From Pseudomonadota bacterium (GTDB lineage Bacteria; Pseudomonadota; Gammaproteobacteria; Steroidobacterales; JBCBZW01): a stretch of 64,000 bases of DNA. The DNA is taken from the NCBI GenBank assembly GCA_039193195.1, contig JBCCWS010000025.1:20346-84345 (forward strand), given 5' to 3'. The notes beneath the pieces are model-generated. The model was given only the letters and a program-made list of their open reading frames with translations, was not told where the DNA came from and searched no databases. The position numbers and the translations under genes were made by a program. Shown here piece after piece: positions 8,963-19,012 of the stretch. How positions within the stretch are numbered: the stretch's first letter is position 1; every line of letters begins with the position of its first letter.

Positions 8963-10171
8963 GTGCTTTCTAGAATCGCTGCCCACGTTGGCGTGTTGAT
9001 CCTGTGCGCCCCCTTCTGCTGTTCGGCCGAGCCGTACACGGCGGACCATCCCCGCATCCAAGCCTTTGAGACGGGCCTCGTGGAGCGCGCGTCTCGCGGC
9101 GACTCTGCAGCCCGGCAATACACGATCGAAGAACGGCTCTCGCATCACGGCGTGCCGGCGGTGGCCGTGGCCATCCTGGAAGACGGACAGGTGATGTGGG
9201 CGCGAGGTTACGGTACCAAGCTTGCCGGGGAGGAGATGCCGGTGGATGCGGACACGGTGTTCTCCGTCGGTTCCGTTAGCAAGATGGTGAACGCGGCTCT
9301 CGTGCTACGCCTGCAAGCGCAGGGCGAACTGGATGTCGATACGGACGTAAACGAGTACCTGCGCTCATGGTCCGTGAAGACGAGTCGACACACGCGGCAG
9401 CAGCCCGTCACCTTGCGAGCGATCCTCTCGCATACGGCAGGCTTCAGTCAGCACGGTTTCGGCGACTTCCAACCTGGCGAGGCCTTGCCAACAGCCCTGC
9501 AAACCTTGAACGGTGAGCCACCGGCCAAGCACCGCGCGGTGCGGGTCACCTTCAAGCCGGGCACGCGCATGGATTACTCGGGCGGCGGCACCACGGTCAG
9601 CCAAGTGCTCGTGGAGGATGTCACTAGGCTCGACTACCTCGAGGCCTCGACGCGCTACGTGTTCGACCCCGTCGGCATGGCGCGCAGCACCTTCGCCAAT
9701 CCCCTGCCGGCGAGCCACGGCAACATCGCCCGTGCCCACAATGCCGACGGCGAGCCCACGGCGCTGCCGCGCGGCTGGGAGGCGATGCCGGAGATGGCCG
9801 CGTCCGGCTTGTGGACCAGCGCCAACGACCTAGGCGCCTTCGTCGCCACGCTCATCAACTCAGCACGCGGTGACGACGACTTCCTACCGCCGCAGATCAT
9901 CGCGGACATGATGCAGCGGGTGCCGCAGAGTTGGCACGGCCTCGGCCCGCGCCTAAACGGTGAGGGTTCCAACCGGGTGTTCCATCACGGAGGTGCCAAC
10001 GACAGTTACCGCGCGTGGATTGAAGGCCACCTCGACAGCGGCGATGGTATCGTCATGCTCACCAACGGGCGCAACGGCCACCAGCTCTATAGCGAGGTGC
10101 GTTTTGCGGCTGAGCAAGCCTTCGAGTGGCAGGTACACGCGGCCACCGACTTCGCAACGCCGTCGTTTTGA
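8963..10171 (+). CDS. Secreted serine hydrolase of the beta-lactamase/class C PBP fold
   Basis: A 402-residue protein with a signal peptide (VGVLILCAPFCCSA). The active-site SxxK motif is SVSK at residues 104-107 (context TVFSVGSVSKMVNAALVLRL), the second motif is the Tyr of MDYSGGG near residue 204 (YxN is usual; here YSG), and the third is HHGG near residue 341. LRAILSHTAGF is the family's conserved helix. Such enzymes are esterases, DD-peptidases or D-amino-acid hydrolases acting in the periplasm; the substrate is unknown. The start is a GTG directly after the MITE-like repeat, so its promoter may overlap or derive from that element. Confidence 0.85.
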   Translation: MLSRIAAHVGVLILCAPFCCSAEPYTADHPRIQAFETGLVERASRGDSAARQYTIEERLSHHGVPAVAVAILEDGQVMWARGYGTKLAGEEMPVDADTVFSVGSVSKMVNAALVLRLQAQGELDVDTDVNEYLRSWSVKTSRHTRQQPVTLRAILSHTAGFSQHGFGDFQPGEALPTALQTLNGEPPAKHRAVRVTFKPGTRMDYSGGGTTVSQVLVEDVTRLDYLEASTRYVFDPVGMARSTFANPLPASHGNIARAHNADGEPTALPRGWEAMPEMAASGLWTSANDLGAFVATLINSARGDDDFLPPQIIADMMQRVPQSWHGLGPRLNGEGSNRVFHHGGANDSYRAWIEGHLDSGDGIVMLTNGRNGHQLYSEVRFAAEQAFEWQVHAATDFATPSF

Positions 10172-10209
10172 GCGAGGGTGGACGTAGGCGCCGTTGCCTC
10201 CGTCCCCGC

Positions 10210-10713
10210 TCAGCGTCGCGTGGCGGCGGCTAGTAGTGCCACCTTACGCGCGTGGATCTTGCCTGTCTGCGCGTAGTGCACCAGCTCCTCCAGGGTGGTG
10301 TTGATCGCCTTGGAGAATTGTATCCGCATCATCCACCCCATGAGCAATGAGAACGGGAACATCAGGGAGGCGTTGAACTCGAGGCTGACCCGAGTGGCGT
10401 GAGCACCGGCGTCCGTGAGCTGCCAGCGACCGCGCAAGCCGCGGACGAAGAAGGGCATCTTCTCGCCTGTGGCCGAGTATTCGAGCAGTTTCTCCGCCGG
10501 CGAGTATCGGCGGATGGTCTCCTTGAAGGGGCCAAGGGTGGTCTCGCAAATGCGCCCGCCAACCGGCGAGCCGTTGACCGACGTCGCCTGCGTGTTCTCG
10601 CGGGATGTTGCGACGGCGCTGGCCCAGGCACCGACCTGGTCGTAGTCTTCTGCAATGATCTTCCACACTCGCGCCAAGGGGGCGTGCACGGTGAGCTGCT
10701 TGGCTATGCGCAT
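10210..10713 (-). CDS. SRPBCC (START/polyketide cyclase-like) family protein
   Basis: A 167-residue cytosolic protein. KQLTVHAPLARVWKIIAEDYDQVGAWAS is the first strand and helix of the helix-grip fold; GPFKETIRRYSPAEKLLEYS and LEFNASLMFPFSLLMGWMMR are typical later segments. Members bind hydrophobic ligands in a deep cavity. It is divergent from a TetR regulator, and the 84-bp gap carries an inverted repeat, so it is a likely direct target of that regulator. The ligand is unknown. Confidence 0.82.
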   Translation of the reverse strand: MRIAKQLTVHAPLARVWKIIAEDYDQVGAWASAVATSRENTQATSVNGSPVGGRICETTLGPFKETIRRYSPAEKLLEYSATGEKMPFFVRGLRGRWQLTDAGAHATRVSLEFNASLMFPFSLLMGWMMRIQFSKAINTTLEELVHYAQTGKIHARKVALLAAATRR

Positions 10714-10735
10714 TAGGGTTGTCTCCGATGCGAGG

Positions 10736-10757
10736 TTTTACTTCTTACGATGTAAAA
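10736..10757. promoter_or_regulatory. Inverted repeat in TetR/SRPBCC divergent promoter
   Basis: TTTTAC and GTAAAA are separated by 10 bp (10736-10741 and 10752-10757), in an AT-rich 84-bp gap between divergent genes. A further GATGTAAAT occurs right before the TetR ATG. TetR proteins commonly bind such palindromes next to their own gene. Inference only. Confidence 0.5.
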
Positions 10758-10797
10758 ATAGCCGTTTCGGTTCTGAATTACAACAACTGATGTAAAT

Positions 10798-11391
10798 ATG
10801 GGCAGACCACGGAAGTTTGACGAAGCGAACGTCGTGCAACAGGCGATGCTGGCGTTTTGGCAGTGTGGCTATGAGAGCACGACGATTCGCTCGCTCCAGG
10901 AAGCGACCGGTGTGGATGGCAAGGGGCTAGCGAATGTGTTCGGCGACAAGGAGCAGCTGTTCCTGCGAGCCCTGGACACGTACACGCAGATGGCGTCGCA
11001 GACCCTGGAACAGGTGTTTGCTACGCCGAGCATCGAGGCCATCGGCGTGTTGTTCCAAGCCTTCGTCGCCGACCCGGCGGACGTTGGCGATCCGCGCCGC
11101 AGTGGCTGTCTGGTCGTGAACACGGTGTTCGAACTCGGGCCCTCCACCGAGCCGATACGCGAGCGAATAGCGTCCTATCGCGCCCTGTTCATTCATCACT
11201 TCCAGGCCGCGCTGGCGGCGAGCGGTGTCGACGACCCCTCCGGCAGGGCGGAGTTTTTGTTGGCGATGTGGTGGGGGGCGTTGAGCCAGGTGCGCCTCGC
11301 CGGTAGCACCCAGGCAGCGAAGCCCGTTGTAGAGCAAATCCAGCAGACGCTGCAGCACTGGGCGGCGCAGGCAGCTACATCAACAGACTGA
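10798..11391 (+). CDS. TetR/AcrR-family transcriptional repressor
   Basis: A 197-residue protein. Residues about 5-60 form the TetR DNA-binding domain: FDEANVVQQAMLAFWQCGYE, TTIRSLQEATGV, then LANVFGDKEQLFLRAL, where the usual LYxHFxxK is LANVFGDK as in YcdC/AefR-type regulators. The C-terminal ligand domain contains DPRRSGCLVVNTVFELG, matching the TetR_C subgroup with SGCLxxN. It should repress the divergent SRPBCC gene and itself. Confidence 0.9.
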   Translation: MGRPRKFDEANVVQQAMLAFWQCGYESTTIRSLQEATGVDGKGLANVFGDKEQLFLRALDTYTQMASQTLEQVFATPSIEAIGVLFQAFVADPADVGDPRRSGCLVVNTVFELGPSTEPIRERIASYRALFIHHFQAALAASGVDDPSGRAEFLLAMWWGALSQVRLAGSTQAAKPVVEQIQQTLQHWAAQAATSTD

Positions 11392-11401
11392 GCGAGAGTA
11401 C

Positions 11402-11933
11402 GTGAGCGTATCGACCCCACCCTTGACCCTACCCGGACCCGCATTTCCCAGAGCGGAGAAATCGGTTCGTGCGCGGCAGTGGATCGCCGTCGTGCTCGGC
11501 GGGCTTATGGCGATGCAGGGGGTGCCTGCGCTGTGCCAGGAGGAGCCACCGAAAGCTGCGCCGGTACTGGGTGCCTTGAGTCAGCTGCGGTGGGAGTACC
11601 GGGTGCTATTGGTCGTCGCGAATCGCCCCAGTGACCGCGAGACGGTGCTTTTGAGGGAACAGGACGCCGAGCTTCGCGATCGCGACACCTTATGGTTCGT
11701 CTTTCAGGATGGTGACGTGCTAAGCAACTATCCAGGTCCGCTAGCGGACGGATTCGGTGAACGCGGGCTGATCTATCTTGCGCAAGGCCACCGCGTAGTG
11801 CTGATCGGCAAGGACGGCGGCGTGAAACTGCGCGCGCGTTCCCTCGATCTCAAGGCCGTGTTCGGTCTCATCGACGGCATGCCTATGCGACGGCGGGAGA
11901 TCGAGCAGCGCAAGGGTTGGGGGGCCGCGCTAA
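11402..11933 (+). CDS. DUF4174 exported protein with an apparent one-base frameshift near its end
   Basis: About 175 residues. After a hydrophobic N-terminal region (WIAVVLGGLMAMQGVPALC) the protein shows LRWEYRVLLVVANRPSDRET, LREQDAELRDRDTLWFVF, HRVVLIGKDGGVKLR and FGLIDGMPMRRREI, all characteristic of the DUF4174 thioredoxin-like family. Family members end shortly after the IDxMPMRRxE motif. Here the frame runs on for 1.3 kb antisense to ettA. Removing one G from the six-G run at 11919-11924 gives an immediate TAA at 11931, so I place the natural end there. Function is unknown. Confidence 0.7.
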
Positions 11934-11953
11934 GCAGTCCCCGCCACACACCG

Positions 11954-13627
<1,674 letters not shown>

Positions 13628-13641
13628 GGGGGTCCTCGGGG

Positions 13642-14142
13642 ATGGTCTCGGTGGCAGGCGGCCCGGATTATCGCACGGGCCTGCGAGTCAGGAACATCTG
13701 TGCTCAGCGGAACCTGATCATCGCCGGCGGACCGATACGGGTTCCCAGCCACGATCCCGACGCTTTGGGTCAGCCTACGTACCTGGCCAAATGGAGCCGG
13801 TGCTTGGAGCGAACGTGTGCACTCCAGGTCGGAGTGCTTGCTTCGGCGCTGGAGACTGAGGTCGTGCCGAAGCACGGCGAGAGTGGCGAGTTGGGCGCCT
13901 GGCTGGTCGATCGTCGCGCAGCTACACAACTGCGTCGGCCTGATCCAGATGCCGAGGTCATGGCCCTGGTGACCCATCGCGACGGCACGGTGATCGCGCT
14001 ACCGCTCGTCGATGATGGCAGCATCGCAGACAACTGCCTGCTCGCGACCATCGCCGAGCAGCGAGATAGCGCCGGCGACGGGTTCGGCCATCGCTGCGAT
14101 GCCGATTGCGATGACGATAGGCTGGTCAACAAGCGAGACTAG
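13642..14142 (+). CDS. Doubtful hypothetical ORF in a 750-bp gap
   Basis: The gap between ettA and the large nuclease (13628-14377) has overlapping open frames on both strands. The plus-strand frame has the more protein-like composition (for example [20 protein letters not shown]), but no family, signal peptide or strong ribosome-binding site is evident. It may be a decayed gene or non-coding. I report it only so the gap is described. Confidence 0.2.
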   Translation: MVSVAGGPDYRTGLRVRNICAQRNLIIAGGPIRVPSHDPDALGQPTYLAKWSRCLERTCALQVGVLASALETEVVPKHGESGELGAWLVDRRAATQLRRPDPDAEVMALVTHRDGTVIALPLVDDGSIADNCLLATIAEQRDSAGDGFGHRCDADCDDDRLVNKRD

Positions 14143-14220
14143 CACCTGCTGAAGGGTCTGCTGGGCACACCGCCGGGCTCTCCAGGGGCGGCGTAGCTAG
14201 CGAGCTTTAAAGGCGCTTCA

Positions 14221-14249
14221 GAGGGAGCCGACCCGACGTCGGCTCCCTC
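14221..14249 (-). terminator. Perfect 12-bp stem hairpin downstream of nuclease gene
   Basis: GAGGGAGCCGAC (14221-14232) pairs exactly with GTCGGCTCCCTC (14238-14249) over a 5-nt loop. It lies about 130 nt past the stop of the leftward nuclease gene. No U-tract follows on either strand, so termination would be inefficient or Rho-dependent; an RNA 3'-end stabiliser is an alternative. Confidence 0.5.
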
Positions 14250-14377
14250 AGCAACCTCAGCGCCTCGTTCGCGAACAGCGCCCTGGAGCCAGCGTGTGTC
14301 GACGCGGCGCCGACGGGGTTGTGCTCCCCTGGGCGGGGTACGATCAGCGAAGGCCATCAGGGATGGCAGCTGTGCAG

Positions 14378-17300
14378 CTACTGGCAGCCCGCCCCCGCCG
14401 CGATGCTTTCGAAACGGGTGCGCAGCTCGGCAACGCCGTCGCCGCTCACAAAGTCGTCGCCCACCCCGTCGGTGAGGCTGTTGAGCGCGTCCAAGAGTGC
14501 GCAGGAAGCCGCGTTTTGGCCGCCGTCCAGGCGCAGATCCAGGCGCACGATGAGCCCACCGACGCGCGCGAGGCGCCTCCGGGTCTGGGCCTCATCCACG
14601 CCTTCGCCCACGATGCTGCCCGCACCCACCGAATCTCGGTAGTAGGCGAACGTCTCATCAGCACGCGTTGGCAAGAACAGGCTAGCCGCCAAGGGGTCGT
14701 GGTCCGATGCGCGGTTCTGCGTTTCGGCGAAATCAGCGTTCACGTGCACCATGTCCAAGAGCGCATCGCCCGCCAAGGACGGACTGACCAGCACATGGTC
14801 GAGCACCTGTGAGTTTCCGTTGAAAACGAACGAATACCGTTCACTTGGGGGAATCGTCTCCACGAGATTGGTAAGCCCCGCATCCACCAGCTGCTGCACA
14901 GGCGAGGAGAATTCGAAGTCGTTCAGATCACCTAATACGACGAGCTTGACGCTTGGGTTCAAGGTGAGGAGGTCCTGGACGAAGGCGGTGACCGCGTCGC
15001 TCTGCACGAGACGCTCCGTCTCAGAGAATAGTACCGGCGGCTGTAGGACATCGAACAGACCGCTATCGCCAGACTTCGAGTTCCAGTGGTTGGATACCAC
15101 GTAGACGGTTTGACCGTTGAACAGAAACTCGCCCACGATGGGCTTGCGGCTATCGACGAATTGGCTCGGATCGATGAGTCCTGGGCTCAGGGTGAGATCG
15201 GGCACGCCGGGGCCGTCGATAGCGTCCACGGCATCACCTGCGCCCGCATTGCCGCTTTCCACGAAGCGCACGCGCGCTGGGTTGTAGAGCAGCGCCGTGC
15301 GGATGTTGCCGCCTGGCTGGCCGCCGTTGTCGCGATCGAAGGGAGCCACTTCTACGTACTCGTAGGTGGGTCCGCCCTCGGCCTCGATGTGCACGATCAG
15401 CTCTGCCGCCGTGAGCTCGGCATCCACGATGCCGTCGTCCAGGGATCCGCTGCTGTCCTGCATCTCCTGCAGGCCGATGATGTCGGGTGAGCCAAGCTGA
15501 TTGACGATACTGCTGGCGATAGCGATGAACTTGCCGTCGGCCACATCGGCATCCCCATCACCGTCTTGCGGATCGAGGTTCTCGACGTTGTAGCTTGCCA
15601 CCGTTAGGCGCTCGGCATCGCCGATCAAGGTGGTGCTCTCGGGGGGCAAGGCGCCGTCGATCACCGTGCCGAGCGCGCTTGTGGGCTGCAGGAAGTACTT
15701 GCCGAAGTTGGATGTGATGATGCCGGTAACGGCGCCCGGGATCAGGTCGCCTGCCTTGGCGTCCAGCGGTAGCTGCACGATCTCATTGTTGAGTACGAGG
15801 TTCTCGGGATTGAAGTCGCTGGGCGCGATGTAGACGCCGCCGTTGATCGTGCGCGGTCCTGCGTTGGCGCCGTTGTCTACGAGGGTGTAGAGCTCGACGT
15901 TGCCCGGTGCGGTGCTGCCGAAGACCGTGGTGCCACCGGAGACGAACAGGTCGTTGGCCTGCACGAGCATGCCCTCGAGACTCTCATAGAAGTCGATGCC
16001 GTCCTCGTTTGCGTCGAAGCTGCCGTCGATCTCGATGTTGATCGTGTCGACGCTGTCGTTGTCGATGATCTGCGTAGGCTGCACCCGATCGACGCCGAGT
16101 ACCACCGGCGTGGGGAGAGGGTTAGCGGAGGACATGATGGTGAAGTTCGGGAACACGAACTGCGTGATAGTGGTGCGGTTATCGCCCGGGCGGAACTCCT
16201 CGACCTCGTCGGTGATTTGCACCAGATCGCCGACGGTGGGCTTGGCGTTGCTGCCGTTGAACACGAAGATGCCTTCGGACGTGGCAGGGTCACCGTCTGC
16301 ATCGATGTCCTCTTCCTGAAGATAGAACCCATCCGCCGTGACCACCGTGACAAGGGCCTCGACGCTCACTACCTGTCCTTCCAAGGGCGAGCGGTGCTGT
16401 GCGCCCTGGATATCGTGGATCAGCGTGAGGACCGGCCCGCTGCAGTCGCCGAACTCGCTCTCGTCGACCCGCTTGCCCGGCGAGAACAACGCACCCTCGC
16501 CGCCGATGGCCGTGGTATGGGGCACGAAGGCGCCGAGCAGGTCAGGGTCGCGCGTCGCGGACTGATCAGCCGCCAAGCTACCATCGTAGGTAAACTCGGT
16601 CACCAGTGCGCCGGACCCATCGGCAATGAAGATGGTGTCTCCGCCGTTGTTGAGGCCCAGTAGGCCGCTGGAGGCGGTAGCGACGGTGAAGCCGCCGAAT
16701 TCGCCCGTTGGGGCGCCTCCGCCGAAGACCACGATTCCGCAGTTCGGTGCGAGTAGGGTACCTGGCGCGAACTCATGGCGCACATCTACCTGGTCGGCGA
16801 TGGTCCAGTCGGAGATGTCGAGGACGTCGGTGCCCGCGTTGACCAGCTCGATGAACTCATCCTCAGAGCCGTCGCGAATGCCGTCACCGTTAGCGTCGCC
16901 CGCAGTGTCCGAGGCAGGATCGTACTGGAATTCGTTCAGCACTAGGGTCGCATCGACTGGCGGTGGGGGCGGCTCGCAGTCGTTGCTTACGCCTGGCGTG
17001 GCGGCGGCCTGGCAATAGGTGCTGAAGAGGTCTTCGGAGGTCTCGTCCGCGCCACTCACTCCGTTGCCGCCGTCCTGGACTTCAGCTCCCTCGCTTGGGT
17101 CAGCGCGAGCGAAGGCGTCACCACCTGCGTGTCCGCCCGCTGCCACCACAGCCTGGGTGGCGATGGCCGTGTCGGACTGGTAGGTGCTCGGGTCCATGTC
17201 GCCATCGGGGCCATCGATAGACGCTCCGCTCTTGTCCACCGCCTCGTCCTTGTCACCCCACACGAGGTAGTCGATGTCCGCCACCAGGTCCGACGCGCCG

Positions 17301-17812
17301 TCCCAAGTGTAGAGGACGAGGAACTCGCCGCCGTTGGTGAAGCCGGGACTGTTGGCGGCGCAGTCGATCGAGCCGACGAGGGCTTCGAGCATGTCGGGCA
17401 CGGCCCTGTCCGTGTCGCACATCTCGTAGGTTGGCAGGGCGCCATACTCACCGAAAAACTCTGTGGCGCCAGCAAGGGAGACGGTTTGCAGCTCACCCGG
17501 GGCGATGGTGGCACCGGTGGGGAAACGTGCATGCCAGTCCGAGAAGCCGCCACCGCCAGCCTGCGCCAGATCGCCCGTAACGATCTTGAAGTAAAAGACG
17601 CTGTCACCGGCGAAGGTCGCGTCGGTCAGGTAGACGTCGGTAAGGTCCAAGCTGACCGATCCGGTGTTGATGATCTCGACGAACTCGCCAGCGGTGGGCG
17701 TGACGACCACCTCGTTGATGAGCAGGTCGGACAGCGTTTGTGCTGCCGCGTGCTCAGCGCCAAGCGCGCTCGCGAGGAGCAAAGCTGCGCCGATGAAGCG
17801 TTGCCTACGCAT
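14378..17812 (-). CDS. Large secreted nuclease with lamin-tail domains and endonuclease/exonuclease/phosphatase domain
   Basis: A 1144-residue exported protein. Signal peptide: FIGAALLLASALGAEHAAAQ. Residues about 30-190 form a lamin-tail domain (LLINEVVVTPTAGEFVEIIN), a second one follows a Pro linker near 310 (LVLNEFQYDPASDTAGDANG). An OB-type region is around VVSVEALVTVVTADGFYLQE. The catalytic domain carries LTVASYNVENLD, IGLQEMQD (metal-binding Glu), VVSNHWNSKSGD, VVLGDLNDF and the final RASDHDPLAAS (His-Asp), so all key residues of the DNase I-like fold are present. The layout matches ExeM/NucH-type extracellular nucleases that degrade environmental or biofilm DNA. The last 90 residues after the catalytic domain are unassigned. 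The ribosome-binding site GGGAGA precedes the chosen ATG. Confidence 0.9.
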   Translation of the reverse strand: MRRQRFIGAALLLASALGAEHAAAQTLSDLLINEVVVTPTAGEFVEIINTGSVSLDLTDVYLTDATFAGDSVFYFKIVTGDLAQAGGGGFSDWHARFPTGATIAPGELQTVSLAGATEFFGEYGALPTYEMCDTDRAVPDMLEALVGSIDCAANSPGFTNGGEFLVLYTWDGASDLVADIDYLVWGDKDEAVDKSGASIDGPDGDMDPSTYQSDTAIATQAVVAAGGHAGGDAFARADPSEGAEVQDGGNGVSGADETSEDLFSTYCQAAATPGVSNDCEPPPPPVDATLVLNEFQYDPASDTAGDANGDGIRDGSEDEFIELVNAGTDVLDISDWTIADQVDVRHEFAPGTLLAPNCGIVVFGGGAPTGEFGGFTVATASSGLLGLNNGGDTIFIADGSGALVTEFTYDGSLAADQSATRDPDLLGAFVPHTTAIGGEGALFSPGKRVDESEFGDCSGPVLTLIHDIQGAQHRSPLEGQVVSVEALVTVVTADGFYLQEEDIDADGDPATSEGIFVFNGSNAKPTVGDLVQITDEVEEFRPGDNRTTITQFVFPNFTIMSSANPLPTPVVLGVDRVQPTQIIDNDSVDTINIEIDGSFDANEDGIDFYESLEGMLVQANDLFVSGGTTVFGSTAPGNVELYTLVDNGANAGPRTINGGVYIAPSDFNPENLVLNNEIVQLPLDAKAGDLIPGAVTGIITSNFGKYFLQPTSALGTVIDGALPPESTTLIGDAERLTVASYNVENLDPQDGDGDADVADGKFIAIASSIVNQLGSPDIIGLQEMQDSSGSLDDGIVDAELTAAELIVHIEAEGGPTYEYVEVAPFDRDNGGQPGGNIRTALLYNPARVRFVESGNAGAGDAVDAIDGPGVPDLTLSPGLIDPSQFVDSRKPIVGEFLFNGQTVYVVSNHWNSKSGDSGLFDVLQPPVLFSETERLVQSDAVTAFVQDLLTLNPSVKLVVLGDLNDFEFSSPVQQLVDAGLTNLVETIPPSERYSFVFNGNSQVLDHVLVSPSLAGDALLDMVHVNADFAETQNRASDHDPLAASLFLPTRADETFAYYRDSVGAGSIVGEGVDEAQTRRRLARVGGLIVRLDLRLDGGQNAASCALLDALNSLTDGVGDDFVSGDGVAELRTRFESIAAGAGCQ

Positions 17813-18086
17813 AGGGTTCTCCCGTGTTTGCATTGAGCGAAGTGACCGGCGTAGGGCGCGCGTCGTGGGTGCAGCCGTCGAAAAGGCAGCGGTTCGGCGC
17901 AATCGACTACAACGCCAGTCACGGCAACGCGCCAACATACGGCTCATGGCTTACAACGCGGTGTCGCTTCTGTGACAAGTGTGAGGCAGCGAGTCGCTCT
18001 CAATTCGCACAGGCGGTGGGCATGGCAGAGGCGATACAGCGTCGCGCTGGAGATCCACGCTGCTGCGTGCCCATGATTGGACCAGA

Positions 18087-18779
18087 GCTTTCATCGAGAT
18101 CAACCAGACGCTCATCGAGCAGAAGACACGCTACGTGCGTACGCCGAGCGGGATACGCCAGGCTTATGCGACGTCGGGCGAGGGAGCACTGATCGTCAAG
18201 GCGGCCAATTGACTGAATCACCTGGAATACGACTGGGAGAGTCCGGTGTGGCGCCATTGGTTCGCCCTGGTTTCGGCGCAGCGCACACTGGTCCGCTACG
18301 ACGAGCGCGGCTGCGGCCTGTCTCAGCGTGATATCGAGGCGCTTAGCTTGGAGGATTGCGTCGAGGATCTCGAAACCGTCGTGGACGCTTTGGAGCTAGA
18401 ACGCTTCCCGCTAATCGGTATCTCTCAGGGGGCCTTTTGCGGTCGAGTACGCTGCCCGCCATCCGGAGCGCGTCAGCCACCTCATCCTGGCGGGGGCTTT
18501 CGCCCAGGGCCGCCAGGAGCGCGATCAGGCGGCAAGGAGCCAACAGCGTGCCATGATGGAGCTGATCCGCTACGGCTGGGCACAGGACCCGCCAACATAC
18601 CGCCAAGCCGTCTGCTCAATGTATCTACCAGATGGAAGCGGTGAACAACTCCACTGGTTCGCCGAACTTCAGCGCCGCTCAGCCACGCCAGAGATGGCCA
18701 TTGCGGTGATGGAAATGACCGGCAAGATCGATGTAGCGCACCGCTTGGGTGTACTGGATGTGCCGACACTGGTGGATCG
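18087..18779 (+). pseudogene. Decayed alpha/beta hydrolase of the cyclase/LuxR-associated type
   Basis: The frame reads TRYVRTPSGIRQAYATSGEG, then KAAN-stop-LNHLEYDWESPVWRHW, where family members have AANWLxHLEYDWESPVWRHW, so TGA at 18210 replaces a Trp codon. LVRYDERGCGLSQRD and FPLIGISQG follow (nucleophile Ser). At about 18432 the frame shifts (equivalent to two lost bases) and continues PFAVEYAARHPERVSHLILA through LGVLDVPTLV. The acid and His region expected after that is missing. Three separate lesions make loss of function very likely. In related genomes this domain is fused to cyclase or HTH domains; the remnant at 369-1275 belongs to the same kind of family. Confidence 0.75.
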
Positions 18780-19012
18780 GTTTGTTGCATCCGTGACGCG
18801 AGCGAGCTACCGCCGGCGCGTTGGATACCACGTGTGCCCTCGCATCGGTTTTGTTGGGGGTGCCTGCTAGTGCTCGCGAGTCTCCATGACACAAAGCAGC
18901 CGTCGATCGCGCCAGGCGGACTAAAGAGTGGGGTGCCTGGCAACTGCGCTGATGTCGAGCCGCGCCACCTCCGGTGGGGCCGACGACACTGCGACCTGAG
19001 TACGGGGCTGAC

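Noticed and set aside
10172..10209. Imperfect hairpin between convergent hydrolase and SRPBCC genes as a bidirectional terminator
   Set aside because: Pairing has several bulges and no U-tract; too weak to list as a feature.
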